Shown here: positions 45,265-54,779 of the stretch, piece by piece
Layout of the letters: every line of letters begins with the position of its first letter
Numbering within the stretch: position 1 is the stretch's first letter
Source: Paraburkholderia hospita
GTDB taxonomy: Bacteria; Pseudomonadota; Gammaproteobacteria; Burkholderiales; Burkholderiaceae
Direction of reading: 5' to 3'
Assembly: GCF_002902965.1 (NCBI RefSeq)
Contig: NZ_CP026108.1
Span: 620,001 to 684,000 of the forward strand
Length of the DNA: 64,000 bases
The notes under the pieces: generated by a model
Told to the model about the DNA's origin: nothing
Database searches by the model: none
Seen by the model: the letters and a program-made list of their open reading frames with translations, nothing else
Translations under genes and position numbers: made by a program

Positions 45265-45615
45265 TTAGTTACCGAAGAAAAGGTTGCAGTAACTTGCGGG
45301 GCCGACGCACGACGATGGCGAGGGGTGCGGCAGATGTGGGTCACTGCCGGCGGCTGAAGTGCCGTTGAGCGTCGTGCCGCCAACGGCGTTGGCCGTCTGC
45401 TGGCTGTCCTGTGCGGCGATCTTTGATTCAGCTGCCTGAATCCCTGCGGGATATGTTGTGTGGTCGCCGGTGCCGACATGATAGCCGGCCTCCTCGAGAC
45501 GGATCAGTTCCGCGCGCACTTGCGCGCGAGTGAGGGGTTCGGTGCTCTGAGCGAAGCTGACGACCGGGCTGGCGAATGCACCGATGGCGAGGAGAAGGTA
45601 TGCAAGCGTTTTCAT
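45265..45615 (-). CDS. DUF4148 domain periplasmic protein
   Basis: A 116-residue protein from an ATG at 45615 (complement) with AAGGAGC upstream. The signal peptide is MKTLAYLLLAIGAFASPVVS with a SFA-Q cleavage site. The DUF4148 core LTRAQVRAELIRLEEAGYHV and TYPAGIQAAESKIAAQ follow. The C-terminus has an unusual Pro/Ser/Cys stretch (PSSCVGPASYCNLFFGN) not typical of the family, so the 3' end may have been altered. Confidence 0.85.
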   Translation of the reverse strand: MKTLAYLLLAIGAFASPVVSFAQSTEPLTRAQVRAELIRLEEAGYHVGTGDHTTYPAGIQAAESKIAAQDSQQTANAVGGTTLNGTSAAGSDPHLPHPSPSSCVGPASYCNLFFGN

Positions 45616-46321
45616 GATGAAGCTCCTTGAATCGTTGAAGGAGAACGTCGTGTTACGACAGCTTGAATGCTGATGAGCATCCGAAGTACGCCGTGCAGAA
45701 ACTCGCCGGCTCGACGCAGGCGGACCAGATGTGGCCGCGTTGAAGAAACCGATAGGTGTCGCCGGAGGCGATAGAGCGGACGCGACCTCCTCACGATGTT
45801 CGTCGCACACATGGCAGGTTCTGGAGACTGCCTCTCCTCCTCCCGGCTCGGAAGGAAACGCTTAAGCCGCGCTCGCGCAACCAATAAGGGGCCCGCTTCG
45901 CACCAGAAGGGTCAGAATCACGCGCTTCCGTCTCACATGTCCTCATTTAGGGCGAACTGAACACAATGCCAAATGGCTCGTCGCAGTCGGGGCGAGAAGA
46001 TGTGAGTCCGTCATAGCGCGATGAATTACGCCCTCCTTGCATCAAATTATGTTTCATTATTTCTTCGTTTAACCACGTAATTTGTGATTATGTTGGACAT
46101 TTGATGTTCGGCGTTAAATGTTCCCTTAGGGGCGAATGAATGTTCGAGGTCGATTTCCAATTATTCGTTTAAGTTACTACTTGAAATTACGGTGCGAACA
46201 CCGGTTAAGACAATTAAATGTCGACGCGCCACATTGTGCTGCGACTACCAAAATTTCTCGACTGATGCTGTGGCGCAATGCAGTACCCGCAACTCCCAGT
46301 TGACATCGTCAAGCACGACTA
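45616..46321. other. AT-rich intergenic region
   Basis: No supported gene. Positions about 46020-46320 are clearly richer in A/T than the surrounding DNA (for example runs such as TTTCATTATTTCTTCGTTTA), consistent with acquired DNA. The IS630-type element has inserted at its right edge. Confidence 0.5.
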
Positions 46322-46343
46322 GTACAACATCCCTCAAATAGGT

Positions 46344-46643
46344 TTAATAATTGTCTGGCTGCAAATAAGGCTGCAGGAGCGTGACAACCAGTTGGGCCAT
46401 TTCGGCGAGCGAACCTGAGCCAGGCAGAGGTTCCCATCGCCCGCTATGGCTACGAAAGGCCGCACCATAAAGATTGCGGCTGAGTTCACTTAGGCGTGCC
46501 ACAACAGTCGGCTCCTGATTGTCCAGGCGTTTGATCAGCAGATGACGCCCGTAAGCCTGCGTGACCACCTGGTCGTGGCCCAACAATTCGCGCAGTTGAC
46601 GCTGCAGTTCGCTTGCATGATGTTTCGCGGGTAAGGCAGGCAT
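46344..46643 (-). CDS. Passenger protein of the IS630 element, unknown function
   Basis: A 99-residue protein, 12 bp downstream of the transposase gene on the same strand and fully inside the terminal repeats. The sequence is mixed helix and strand (HASELQRQLRELLGHDQVVT, LLIKRLDNQEPTVVARLSEL, then GRWEPLPG). No family is recognised. The position suggests co-transcription with the transposase. It could be an accessory transposition factor or a host gene fragment carried along. Confidence 0.6.
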   Translation of the reverse strand: MPALPAKHHASELQRQLRELLGHDQVVTQAYGRHLLIKRLDNQEPTVVARLSELSRNLYGAAFRSHSGRWEPLPGSGSLAEMAQLVVTLLQPYLQPDNY

Positions 46644-46655
46644 GACCGCTCCGGT

Positions 46656-47738
46656 TCAGGATGCGCCAGTTTGCAACGGATAGCCGCGGAAAGTCCATCT
46701 GAAGGGACGTGCCGTCTGGTTGCGCTCGCGGATGAACTGCTCTGTACGCTCGCGAAGATGCACCGTGCTGGTGTGGCTGGCGTGACGCAGCACACGGCGC
46801 GTATAGAGCCCAAACCACAGTTCGATCTGGTTCACCCAGCTCGCGTGCAAAGGGGTGAAATGGAAATGAAACCGTCCATCGTGCCGCGCATTGAATGCCT
46901 GCCATACGGCTTGGGCGCGATGCGTGTTCAGATTATCCCAGATCACATGCACCTGCTTGCCCGGATACGCGGCTGCCACACTGTCCATGAAAGTCACCAG
47001 GTCGCCCTGGGTCCGCCGGTCGCGGCAGCTTCCCAGTACCCGTCCGGTATGAACATCCAGCGCGGCAATCAGAGACTGAGTACCGTGACGGATATATTCA
47101 AATTCCCGGCGGCGCAACCGTCCGGCTGCCGGGGCGCGCCCTGGATGCTTGCGCTCGATGGCCTGGATGCCGGTCTTCTCGTCAATACTCAGTACCACCG
47201 CATTCTTCGGCGCCTTGCGGTACAGCTTGCAGATCACGTTGACCTTCTCGCGAAACGCCGGATCCGGACTATGCAGCCACTGTTGCACCCGATGCGGGCG
47301 AACGTCGCCAGCCTGCAGGATGCGCTGCACATGGCTGCGACTGATCTGTTCGACGATCCCTCGCTCGACTGCACGCGTCACAATCTCATCGAGCGTCGGC
47401 GTGGCCCGACCTTGCGCTTCCTGCACTTCACACGCCAGTGCGATCAGCTGCAGCCGCGTCTCCTGCGTGATGCGCGGCGGACGACCACTGCGCTCTGCCT
47501 CCCGAATCCCCTGCGCGCCTTGCCGCGCAATGCGCTGGCGCCACTGGCTGACGGTCTGCACGGACACGCCCAATTCCTGTGAGATCGCCGCGCTCGTGTA
47601 GCCCTCGTGAGCCATTAACGCGATGCGTGCCCGTGTCACATCGCGTTGTGCAGCCGTCGTGCGTCGGATCAGCGACTGCAGCTCCTGTCTTTCCTTCCTG
47701 GCCAGCTTCACTGGCGTTGCATGGCGTCCTCGACTCAT
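46656..47738 (-). CDS. IS630-family DDE transposase
   Basis: About 360 residues. The N-terminal helix-turn-helix region has SAAISQELGVSVQTVSQWRQ and a second winged part with TLDEIVTRAVERGI. The DDE core is Asp in VLSIDEKTGIQAIE, Asp in HVIWDNLNTHRAQAVW and Glu in HASWVNQIELWFGLYTR, the IS630 pattern. The start is uncertain: ATGs at 47756 and 47738 are both possible. The frame is intact. Confidence 0.9.
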   Translation of the reverse strand: MSRGRHATPVKLARKERQELQSLIRRTTAAQRDVTRARIALMAHEGYTSAAISQELGVSVQTVSQWRQRIARQGAQGIREAERSGRPPRITQETRLQLIALACEVQEAQGRATPTLDEIVTRAVERGIVEQISRSHVQRILQAGDVRPHRVQQWLHSPDPAFREKVNVICKLYRKAPKNAVVLSIDEKTGIQAIERKHPGRAPAAGRLRRREFEYIRHGTQSLIAALDVHTGRVLGSCRDRRTQGDLVTFMDSVAAAYPGKQVHVIWDNLNTHRAQAVWQAFNARHDGRFHFHFTPLHASWVNQIELWFGLYTRRVLRHASHTSTVHLRERTEQFIRERNQTARPFRWTFRGYPLQTGAS

Positions 47739-47996
47739 ACCGCCAGGATAAACCATGCAATCAATTATTAAAAGTAATTGCGGGATGTTGTACTAGTGTC
47801 TATAGCCTTACCCTCGCCCGTCAGCTTTTACGGTTTCCAAAAGAAATCGGCACAGTCGAAACCCATATTAAGGATGCCAAACTTACCTGGACACCGAACT
47901 TTTGTTCGGGAAGCAACGGAACACTTGTCCATCGACTTGTTGACGGACCGGTAGCACAATGTAGCGCATGCTGAAGCGGATGCCCGGAGGCCTTCT

Positions 47997-49952
47997 ATGA
48001 GGTCCTGTGCTCAAAAACGACGTGATTCTGACGCCGACGGAACGACTGGGGGCAGCAGATTACCGGGTATTAGTGAAACGATTCAGACAACCGGGCGCCG
48101 CCGACTCGCTGAATTTGTGAATTTTTTTCTTGGACCGGTTGCCGCACTGAGTGCCGAGCAAGATCTCCTCGTCAAACGCGAGTTGTTACGTTCACTGTCA
48201 CGTCGAGCGGCATATTGGATCGCGCTGCTGTTGGGCGGAGGTTTGTTCTGGTTCGTATTTGGATTGTGGGATCCAAACTTCAGATTTGTATCTTTCTTCC
48301 GTACCGTCTGGATCTTCGGACTGTGGTCCATCGTCGCTCCGATGGCAGCATACCTGCTGAATAAGACAATGGCGCTCGCAAAGCACGCCGGCGTCAACGC
48401 GATCGAACGGATGCACTGGGAATGGACTGCACTGGTCATACTGACATCGTTTTGGTGGGCGGCGGCCAGCTTTGGGCTAGTCCCACCCAACTACACGCAC
48501 CCGCCCCTCCATGGTTATTATTTTAAATTGAATGGATATAACTTCGTCGAACTCACAATTATCAGCTATGCATTTGCTTTGTTACTGCTAGCACCCAGTC
48601 TTAGAGCTACCTTAGGTTCACTCATGTTCGGCGTTATCCCGTTCGGGTTCAGCGTGGCACCGATTTTTTTTACTAAACGGCCGGGAATGTTTGACTGGTA
48701 TGCGGCTCTACTAGTTGGATATTTCTTCATGGCATGGTTTATTTGCAACGATCAGAAGCGCTCATGTGTAAACGAGGTAATTCTCGAAGAAGCGCGATCT
48801 CAGGCTGAAGCGGCAATTGCAGAAAAGAACCATTTCATCGCCGCGATAAGCCATGACTTGCGTCAGCCGCTCACCACGCTCGGCCTGAAGTTGAATTATC
48901 TTGGGCGAAACGTTGAATCGGCCCGGCTGGCCGAGGACGTCTCGATTGCGCAAAGACAGGTGGCTGCAATGGAAGGCATGATCAACGGCGCACTGGATAT
49001 CAGCCGCCTCGAGTCCGGCACGTGGAATGTTGAAATTCAGGACGTGGTGCTGCCTTCCCTTCTACTCGACATCGTTGTGGATATGCAGCCGCTGGCCGAG
49101 GCCAAGGGGTTGAAGTTGGGATTCCATAGCCGCCCCTGTCTGGTCCGTACGGATCGACATGCACTGGACAGGATCGTCCGGAATATGGTGATCAATGCGG
49201 TCCGCTACACGCCTTCCGAACAGGGAGGAAAGAAAGGACATGTTCTGGTGAGCTGCCAAAGGCGTGGCAACCACGTGAAGATAAGCGTGTGGGACAACGG
49301 GATCGGTATCCCTGAAGACAGACAGGCGGATATCTTCAAAAGCTATGTACAGGTCGACAACCCCGAGAGAAATCGTGAGAAAGGATTCGGGTTGGGTCTG
49401 TCGATTGTCCAGGGTCTCGCGAACCTTCTTGGTCATAAACTGGACGTGGACTCGACACCAGGGCGGGGATCGCGTTTTTCCGTTACCGTCCCCTTCATAG
49501 GGCTCATACCGCCAGAATTGCACGAGGTTCAAACGGTTGAAAGCGACGACCCGGACCTGACCAATATGGTCGTGGTGATCATCGAGGACGATAGCGATTT
49601 GAGAGTCGAAATATCGATGCGCCTGATCGAGCAGGGATGCTATGTCGTGGCCGGCGAATCATCGCACGACGTCATCACGCAGTTGCGCATTGAGGCTTTG
49701 GCAAGTGGCCCGCACTTCATCCTCTCCGACTACCGGCTGGAACACGAGGACGGTATTGCTGCAATTGCGGCAGTCCGTACCGCTATCGACGCATCGATTC
49801 CTGCGATCCTGTGGTCGGGGGACACCTCGTCAGTGGTGCTCAAAAAAGTCGCCGCCAGCGGCATGCAATTTTTGTCGAAGCCGGTTTCGGAGCGGAGCCT
49901 GTTGACCATACTGGCGAAACACAAGCCAAAGGCATTGACCGAACACGGGTAA
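47997..49952 (+). CDS. Membrane hybrid histidine kinase 1
   Basis: A 651-residue protein; the ATG follows CCCGGAGG. About six transmembrane helices lie between residues 70 and 250. The dimerisation domain has His286 in IAAISHDLRQPLTTL, the ATPase domain has NMVINAVRYTP (N box, Asn400), VWDNGIGIP (G1) and GFGLGLSIVQGLANLLGH (G2), and a C-terminal receiver has VVIIEDDSDLR, Asp578 in FILSDYRLEHEDG and Lys628 in LSKPVS. The DLRQPL H-box belongs to the hybrid-kinase class that often works with LuxR-type regulators. There is no recognisable sensor domain other than the membrane part. The first of two tandem paralogues; an IS630 element sits 204 bp upstream. Confidence 0.9.
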   Translation: MRSCAQKRRDSDADGTTGGSRLPGISETIQTTGRRRLAEFVNFFLGPVAALSAEQDLLVKRELLRSLSRRAAYWIALLLGGGLFWFVFGLWDPNFRFVSFFRTVWIFGLWSIVAPMAAYLLNKTMALAKHAGVNAIERMHWEWTALVILTSFWWAAASFGLVPPNYTHPPLHGYYFKLNGYNFVELTIISYAFALLLLAPSLRATLGSLMFGVIPFGFSVAPIFFTKRPGMFDWYAALLVGYFFMAWFICNDQKRSCVNEVILEEARSQAEAAIAEKNHFIAAISHDLRQPLTTLGLKLNYLGRNVESARLAEDVSIAQRQVAAMEGMINGALDISRLESGTWNVEIQDVVLPSLLLDIVVDMQPLAEAKGLKLGFHSRPCLVRTDRHALDRIVRNMVINAVRYTPSEQGGKKGHVLVSCQRRGNHVKISVWDNGIGIPEDRQADIFKSYVQVDNPERNREKGFGLGLSIVQGLANLLGHKLDVDSTPGRGSRFSVTVPFIGLIPPELHEVQTVESDDPDLTNMVVVIIEDDSDLRVEISMRLIEQGCYVVAGESSHDVITQLRIEALASGPHFILSDYRLEHEDGIAAIAAVRTAIDASIPAILWSGDTSSVVLKKVAASGMQFLSKPVSERSLLTILAKHKPKALTEHG

Positions 49953-50096
49953 CAAGGATGGAAGTCGCAAGAGCGTGTTTCGCCTCGCGCACTACCAGCC
50001 CCTGTCAGGCGAGTAATGGAACACCTGTCCGTCGACTGGCTGGCGGACCGTTAGCACAATGCAGTGCATGCTGAAGCTGATACCCGGAGGCTTTCC

Positions 50097-52043
50097 ATGA
50101 CATCCTGTACTCAAACACGACGTGAGTCTGACGAGAGCCTGAAGCACGGGGCCCGCAGATCACCGAGTGTGAGTGAAGCGGTTCAGACAACCTGGCACCG
50201 CAAACTCGCTGAATTTGTGAATCTATTTCTGGGACCAGTTGCAGCACTCAGTACCGGGCAGAATCTGCTTGTCAACCGCGAGTTATTGCGATCGCTTTCC
50301 CGTCGATCGGTGTGTTGGATCGTGCTACTGTCGGTTGGCAGCTCGCTCCTGTCCGTATATGGGGCGTGGATAAAAACTTCGTATATCTATATCTGTTTTC
50401 GCGCTGTCTGGGTTCTGGGAATGTGGGGAATGGCCGTTCCCATGGCAACATACTTACTGAAAAAGACAATGGCGCTCCCGAAGTACGCCGGTGTCAACGC
50501 GATCGAACGGATGCACTGGGAATGGACTGCACTGGTCATACTGACATCGTGCTGGTGGGCGGCAGGTAGCTTCGGATTAATCCCACCCGACTTCTCGAAC
50601 CATGCTCCTTACATAAAATTGGCCAGATCTGGTTTCTTCGAGTATACGTTGATCAGCCATGCATTTACTTTGCTGCTGCTCGCACCTAGTCTCCGCGCGG
50701 CTTTGGGCTCACTCGTGCCCGGCTCTATGCCATTCTTGTTTAGTATCGTACCGCCGCTATTTGTTTATCGACCATGGATGCTTGTCTTTTATACGGCTCA
50801 GCTCATTGGCTTTTGTTTCATCGCATGGCTTATTTTCCATAATCAGAAACGCGCATGCGTAAAGGGGGTTATTCTTGATGAGGCGAGATCGCGGGCTGAA
50901 GCGGCAAAGGCGGAAAAGAACCAGCTTATCGCCGCGATAAGCCATGACTTGCGTCAGCCGCTCACCACGCTCGGCCTGAAGTTGAATTATCTTGGGCGAA
51001 ACGTTGAATCGGCCCGGCTGGCCGAGGACGTCTCGATTGCGCAGAGACAGGTGGATGCGATGGAGGATATGATCAACGGTGCACTGGATATCTGCCGCCT
51101 CGAAGCGGGCACCTGGAATGTAGAAATTCAGGAAGTGGTGCTGCCTTCCCTTTTATTCGACATAGTTGTGGATATGCAGCCGCTGGCCGAGGCCAAGGGG
51201 TTGAAGTTAGGACTCCATAGCCGCCCATGTCTGGTCCGTACGGATCGACATGCACTGGACAGGATCGTCCGGAATATGGTGATCAATGCGGTCCGCTACA
51301 CGCCTTCCGAACAGGGAGGAAAGAAAGGACATGTTCTGGTGAGCTGCCAAAGGCGTGGCAACCACGTGAAGATAAGCGTGTGGGACAACGGGATCGGTAT
51401 CCCTGAAGACAGACAGGCGGATATCTTCAAAAGCTATGTACAGGTCGACAACCCCGAGAGAAATCGTGAGAAAGGATTCGGGTTAGGCCTGTCGATTGTC
51501 CAGGGTCTCGCGAACCTTCTTGGTCATAAACTGGACGTGGACTCGACACCAGGGCGGGGATCGCGTTTTTCCGTTACCGTCCCCTTCATAGGGCTCATAC
51601 CGCCAGAATTGCACGAGGTTCAAACGGTTGAAAGCGACGACCCGGACCTGACCAATATGGTCGTGGTGATCATCGAGGACGATAGCGATTTGAGAATCGA
51701 AATATCGATGCGCCTGATCGAGCGGGGATGCTATGTCGTGGCCGGCGAATCATCGCACGACGTCATCACGCAGTTGCACATTGAGGCTTTGGCAAGTGGC
51801 CCGCACTTCATCCTCTCCGACTACCGGCTGGAACACGAGGACGGTGTTGCTGCAATCGCGGCAGTCCGTACCGCTATCGACGCATCGATTCCTGCGATCC
51901 TGTGGTCGGGGGACACCTCGTCAGCGGTGCTCAAAAAAGTCGCCGCCAGTGGCATGCAGCTTTTGTCGAAGCCGGTTTCGGAACAGACCTTGTTGACCAT
52001 ACTTGCAAAACATAACCCGCAGATATCGTCCGAAGGCGGATGA
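50097..52043 (+). CDS. Membrane hybrid histidine kinase 2 (tandem paralogue)
   Basis: A 648-residue protein; the ATG at 50097 is chosen because it matches the start of the first copy and follows CCCGGAGG. The domain order is the same: about six TM helices, His in IAAISHDLRQPLTTL, ATPase motifs and a C-terminal receiver (FILSDYRLEHEDGVAAIAAV; LSKPVSEQ). The membrane region differs substantially from copy 1, while the kinase and receiver differ by only a few residues. All catalytic residues are present in both copies, so both should signal. It is convergent with a LuxR-type response regulator. Confidence 0.9.
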   Translation: MTSCTQTRRESDESLKHGARRSPSVSEAVQTTWHRKLAEFVNLFLGPVAALSTGQNLLVNRELLRSLSRRSVCWIVLLSVGSSLLSVYGAWIKTSYIYICFRAVWVLGMWGMAVPMATYLLKKTMALPKYAGVNAIERMHWEWTALVILTSCWWAAGSFGLIPPDFSNHAPYIKLARSGFFEYTLISHAFTLLLLAPSLRAALGSLVPGSMPFLFSIVPPLFVYRPWMLVFYTAQLIGFCFIAWLIFHNQKRACVKGVILDEARSRAEAAKAEKNQLIAAISHDLRQPLTTLGLKLNYLGRNVESARLAEDVSIAQRQVDAMEDMINGALDICRLEAGTWNVEIQEVVLPSLLFDIVVDMQPLAEAKGLKLGLHSRPCLVRTDRHALDRIVRNMVINAVRYTPSEQGGKKGHVLVSCQRRGNHVKISVWDNGIGIPEDRQADIFKSYVQVDNPERNREKGFGLGLSIVQGLANLLGHKLDVDSTPGRGSRFSVTVPFIGLIPPELHEVQTVESDDPDLTNMVVVIIEDDSDLRIEISMRLIERGCYVVAGESSHDVITQLHIEALASGPHFILSDYRLEHEDGVAAIAAVRTAIDASIPAILWSGDTSSAVLKKVAASGMQLLSKPVSEQTLLTILAKHNPQISSEGG

Positions 52044-52081
52044 AAGTGAAGCCAAGGGAAACATCGCGTGGTCAGCAGAGG

Positions 52082-52786
52082 TCAAGACAGTCCCTTATCT
52101 GCTGCCTCCCTTCCAAGGGCCAGTTCGGCGTTGACTCTAAGTGCAGCTTCAACGCGGTTTCTGACTTGTAGCTTGTCGTAAATAACACAGGAAACCTGTC
52201 GGACATGTCCCTCGGAGACGTTAAGCTCTCTTGCGATCTGTTTCCCTGAGAGGCCACGTGCAATGCAACGCGCCAAGTCCCATTCTCGCGGAGACAGTCC
52301 AAGATGACGCTGATTCAGGCTAGCTGAGGGCGCTTGCGTCGAGCAGGTAAAGCGCAGCAAGACTTCTTCCGGAATCCAGAGTTCACCTCCTAGAATCCTG
52401 CTCAGTCCAATGAACATTTTTTTGTGCGCGCCTCCTTTCAAAAGGATTCCTCGAGCGGCGTAGTCGCGCATGCACATTCGCAAAATTTCAACGTCGTGAT
52501 CGTTTCCAAGAGCGAGTCCCGTGCAGATGACCACGGGAACATTGGATGAATTCCCGGCTTGGAAACGTTCAAGTGTCGTGGCGCCACGATTATCGCCATC
52601 CAGATTAAGATCCAGGAATACCAGGTCAGGAGGAGGCGCCTTGGCTACTTCTTCAAGTGCGCTGGCAAGCGTAAATACGGGCGTGACTTCGATTGGAGTC
52701 GCACCCAACTCCGACGCGTGTGTTTGGACGTATTCGGAGAGAGCTACGCAAAGAATCTCGTGATCATCGACCCATAGGATTTTCAT
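52082..52786 (-). CDS. NarL/LuxR-type response regulator
   Basis: A 234-residue protein starting at an ATG behind GAGGAGAA. The receiver domain (1-130) has the acidic pair Asp7-Asp8 (WVDDHE), phospho-acceptor Asp59 in DLVFLDLNLDG and Lys in ILLKGG. The C-terminal LuxR helix-turn-helix is LSPREWDLARCIARGLSGKQ then LNVSEGHVRQVSCVIYDKLQ. It is transcribed convergently 38 bp from the second hybrid kinase and is the likely output partner of one or both kinases, by phosphotransfer or directly; pairing is inferred from position. Confidence 0.88.
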   Translation of the reverse strand: MKILWVDDHEILCVALSEYVQTHASELGATPIEVTPVFTLASALEEVAKAPPPDLVFLDLNLDGDNRGATTLERFQAGNSSNVPVVICTGLALGNDHDVEILRMCMRDYAARGILLKGGAHKKMFIGLSRILGGELWIPEEVLLRFTCSTQAPSASLNQRHLGLSPREWDLARCIARGLSGKQIARELNVSEGHVRQVSCVIYDKLQVRNRVEAALRVNAELALGREAADKGLS

Positions 52787-52801
52787 GCTCGCTTCTCCTC
52801 T

Positions 52802-53281
52802 TTATTTCTTGGAGAAAAGCAATCGATAGCGCGCTACGCTTGTGCACAGCACCGCTTTGTAGCTTAGAGCATATCGGGCGAGGTCGCATAACCCGAAGGA
52901 TGGACAGAGTATATCGAATTGGGCCTCCCCGGCGATCTTGACCAGGACGGTGGTCCGCATTTGGTGGTGGCGCGCCGACAGCTTCGCGGCGAGATGTTTG
53001 CGAAGTACCGACAGCTTGGTGCCCAACATGCGCGACGTGCACCCCGGGACCGTGGTATATGACTTGCCCTGCCTGTCCAGTTCACGCACGGCGTTCAGGC
53101 CAGAATCGGCACAGAACATTTCGTTGCGTCGGCTAATTGCCGTGGAGATAAGATAGATGAAGCCGTCTGCAGCAGTCGAGCGAACGCTCTGCGGACCGGC
53201 TCCATCTATGTCGTCGACCACCAACGTTGCGATAATGCCCGTGCGACGGGCGACGCGGCGAATGCGTTTGTTGCCCGAATC
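52802..53281 (-). CDS. Possible gene of unknown function, 5' end replaced by element copy C
   Basis: An open frame of about 160 codons that continues upstream into the 172-bp element, which would then supply the start. The visible part has plausible helical segments (FIYLISTAISRRNEMFCADS, KLSVLRKHLAAKLSARHHQM) but no recognised family and no ribosome-binding site of its own. It may be the truncated remainder of a gene whose beginning was displaced by the insertion, or it may not be coding. Confidence 0.3.
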   Translation of the reverse strand, partial: DSGNKRIRRVARRTGIIATLVVDDIDGAGPQSVRSTAADGFIYLISTAISRRNEMFCADSGLNAVRELDRQGKSYTTVPGCTSRMLGTKLSVLRKHLAAKLSARHHQMRTTVLVKIAGEAQFDILCPSFGLCDLARYALSYKAVLCTSVARYRLLFSKK

Positions 53282-53454
53282 GGGGTGGTCATCCTTTTCG
53301 TGCAAAATCTGGCGGTAGCATCGCGCAGAGCCGCTTGCAGCAAGGTGCAGTGTGTCGGCGGCTGCCGAACAAACCATGATTTTTCAAGTCATTGATCTGT
53401 ATTGGTTTTCAGGATCAAAGCGCCTAGATTTTGCACGAAAAGGATGACTACCCC
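53282..53454. mobile_element. Element copy C of the 172-bp family (173 bp, diverged)
   Basis: Begins GGGGTGGTCATCCTTTTCGT and ends with the matching inverted sequence to ACTACCCC. It matches copies A and B along its whole length with scattered substitutions and one extra base in the right repeat. It directly abuts the truncated IS66 transposase. Confidence 0.75.
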
Positions 53455-54467
53455 AAACTGGATGCGGTAGAGCAGCCTTTGAGCGATCGCTTACGATTCC
53501 GGTGAGCCGGGGCACGCTGGCACACTGGGTCATCCGCCCCAGCCAATTGCACTACACCCGCCTGTACGACGCGCTGTACAGGACATTGCTGTCGCAGTCG
53601 CTGATCCACGGCGACGAGACCACGCTTCAGGTCCTCAAGGAACCCGGCAGATCAGCCCAGAGTAAAAGCTATGCGTGGGTCTACCGCAGCGCCGAAGACT
53701 GCCCCGAACCCGTGGTGCTGTTCGAGTACCAGCCGGGGCGAGGCCAGGAGCATCCGAAGAAATTCCTTGGCGACTACAGCGGCATGCTGGTAAGCGACGG
53801 ATACAGTGCGTGGCGCACGCTGAAAAAGGCAACGCACTTCGGCTGCATGGCGCACGCGCGCAGGCTGTTCGTCAAGGCGGACAAGGCCGCGCTGAAGAAA
53901 GGGGATGGCGCAAAGCCGAAGCCGCCGAACGCTCGTGTAGCAAAGGCGCTTGAATACTTCCAGGCCCTGTACCGTGTCGAGGCGCTGGCCAAAGGCGATC
54001 TGCCTGCCGGCCAGACACGTGCCGACTACACATACGACCTGCGGCAGAAACACAGCGTGGCGGTGCTCGATGCCTTCAAAGCGTGGCTTGACGAATTGGC
54101 GCCGAAGGTGACGCCCCAGAGCCTGCTCGGTAAGGCAATCGCCTATGCGCGTAACCAGTGGGAATATCTGAGCCGCTACGTCACTGACGGGCGAGCCGCA
54201 ATAGACGACAATATCTGCGAGCGGGACATCAGGCCGTTCGCCACTTCGAGAAAGTCGTGGCTGTTCAGCGACACGGTCGATGGCGCAAAAGCCAGCGCCA
54301 CGATTTACAGCCTCGTGCTGACGTGCCGTGCCTGCGGTGTCGAGCCGTACGACTACCTGTTGCACGTGCTCAAGGAACTACCGCAACGGCCGCCGGACGC
54401 GGATGTGACGGACTTGCTGCCATTCAACTATGCGCGGCAGCAACAGGCCAGGGCACAGGACGGCTGA
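53455..54467 (+). pseudogene. tnpC: IS66-family transposase TnpC, N-terminally truncated
   Basis: About 330 codons of the C-terminal two-thirds: RGTLAHWVIRPSQLHYTRLY, the first Asp in LIHGDETTLQVLKEPG, the second in GMLVSDGYSAWRTL, the Cys/His part HFGCMAHARRLFVKADKAAL and the Glu in AIDDNICERDIRPF. The zinc-finger N-terminus and the accompanying tnpA/tnpB genes are absent; the reading frame enters directly from element copy C. The internal GTG at 53502 has no ribosome-binding site, so the gene is considered dead. Confidence 0.85.
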
Positions 54468-54779
54468 CACATCCGGCGCGCCTCCGCAGTGCCCCTACGC
54501 TCGCCCCTCAGTTGCACGATTCTCCGTTCGGTGTGCTAAAGCTGCCGCTTACGCTCGAGTCGCAGGATCATGGAGCGGATGTGCACCAGGTCCCGTACGG
54601 CCTGATCGGCATGGTTCATGTGTTCTTGGCCCCTTGCTTGTTGTTCTGCCCGCCAGTCCTTTCCACACGACGTTCCTGGTCGTGAAGCACGTGCGGGAAG
54701 TCGGACCTGTAGATGGTGCGTGCCCCTCATCCAGCGTCACCTGCAGCGCCCGTCGGGTCCAGGCACGTCATGCGTAATA
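54468..54779. other. Gap between the IS66 remnant and a small gene
   Basis: A minus-strand frame at 54536-54730 ends with a charged helix (HADQAVRDLVHIRSMILRLE) and could be a small gene, but the start and ribosome-binding site are unclear. The right end of IS66 may lie here but could not be identified. Confidence 0.3.

Larger units (their letters stand above)
46322..47793 (-). mobile_element. Complete IS630-family element with a passenger gene
   Basis: The ends form inverted repeats: GTACAACATCCC at the left, GGGATGTTGTAC at the right, with partial identity continuing about 20 bp inward to TTTAATAATTG. A TA lies immediately outside each end (46320-46321 and 47794-47795), the target duplication expected for IS630/Tc1-type transposition. 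It contains a transposase gene and one small extra gene. Confidence 0.88.
47925..52043 (+). repeat. Tandem duplication of a 2.1-kb histidine-kinase unit
   Basis: Unit 1 spans about 47925-49952 and unit 2 about 50020-52043. Similarity begins in the leader (both contain GCACAATG and a CCCGGAGG ribosome-binding site at the same distance) and runs through the whole gene. Membrane-domain DNA is clearly diverged, but long stretches of the kinase part are identical or nearly so. Confidence 0.85.
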
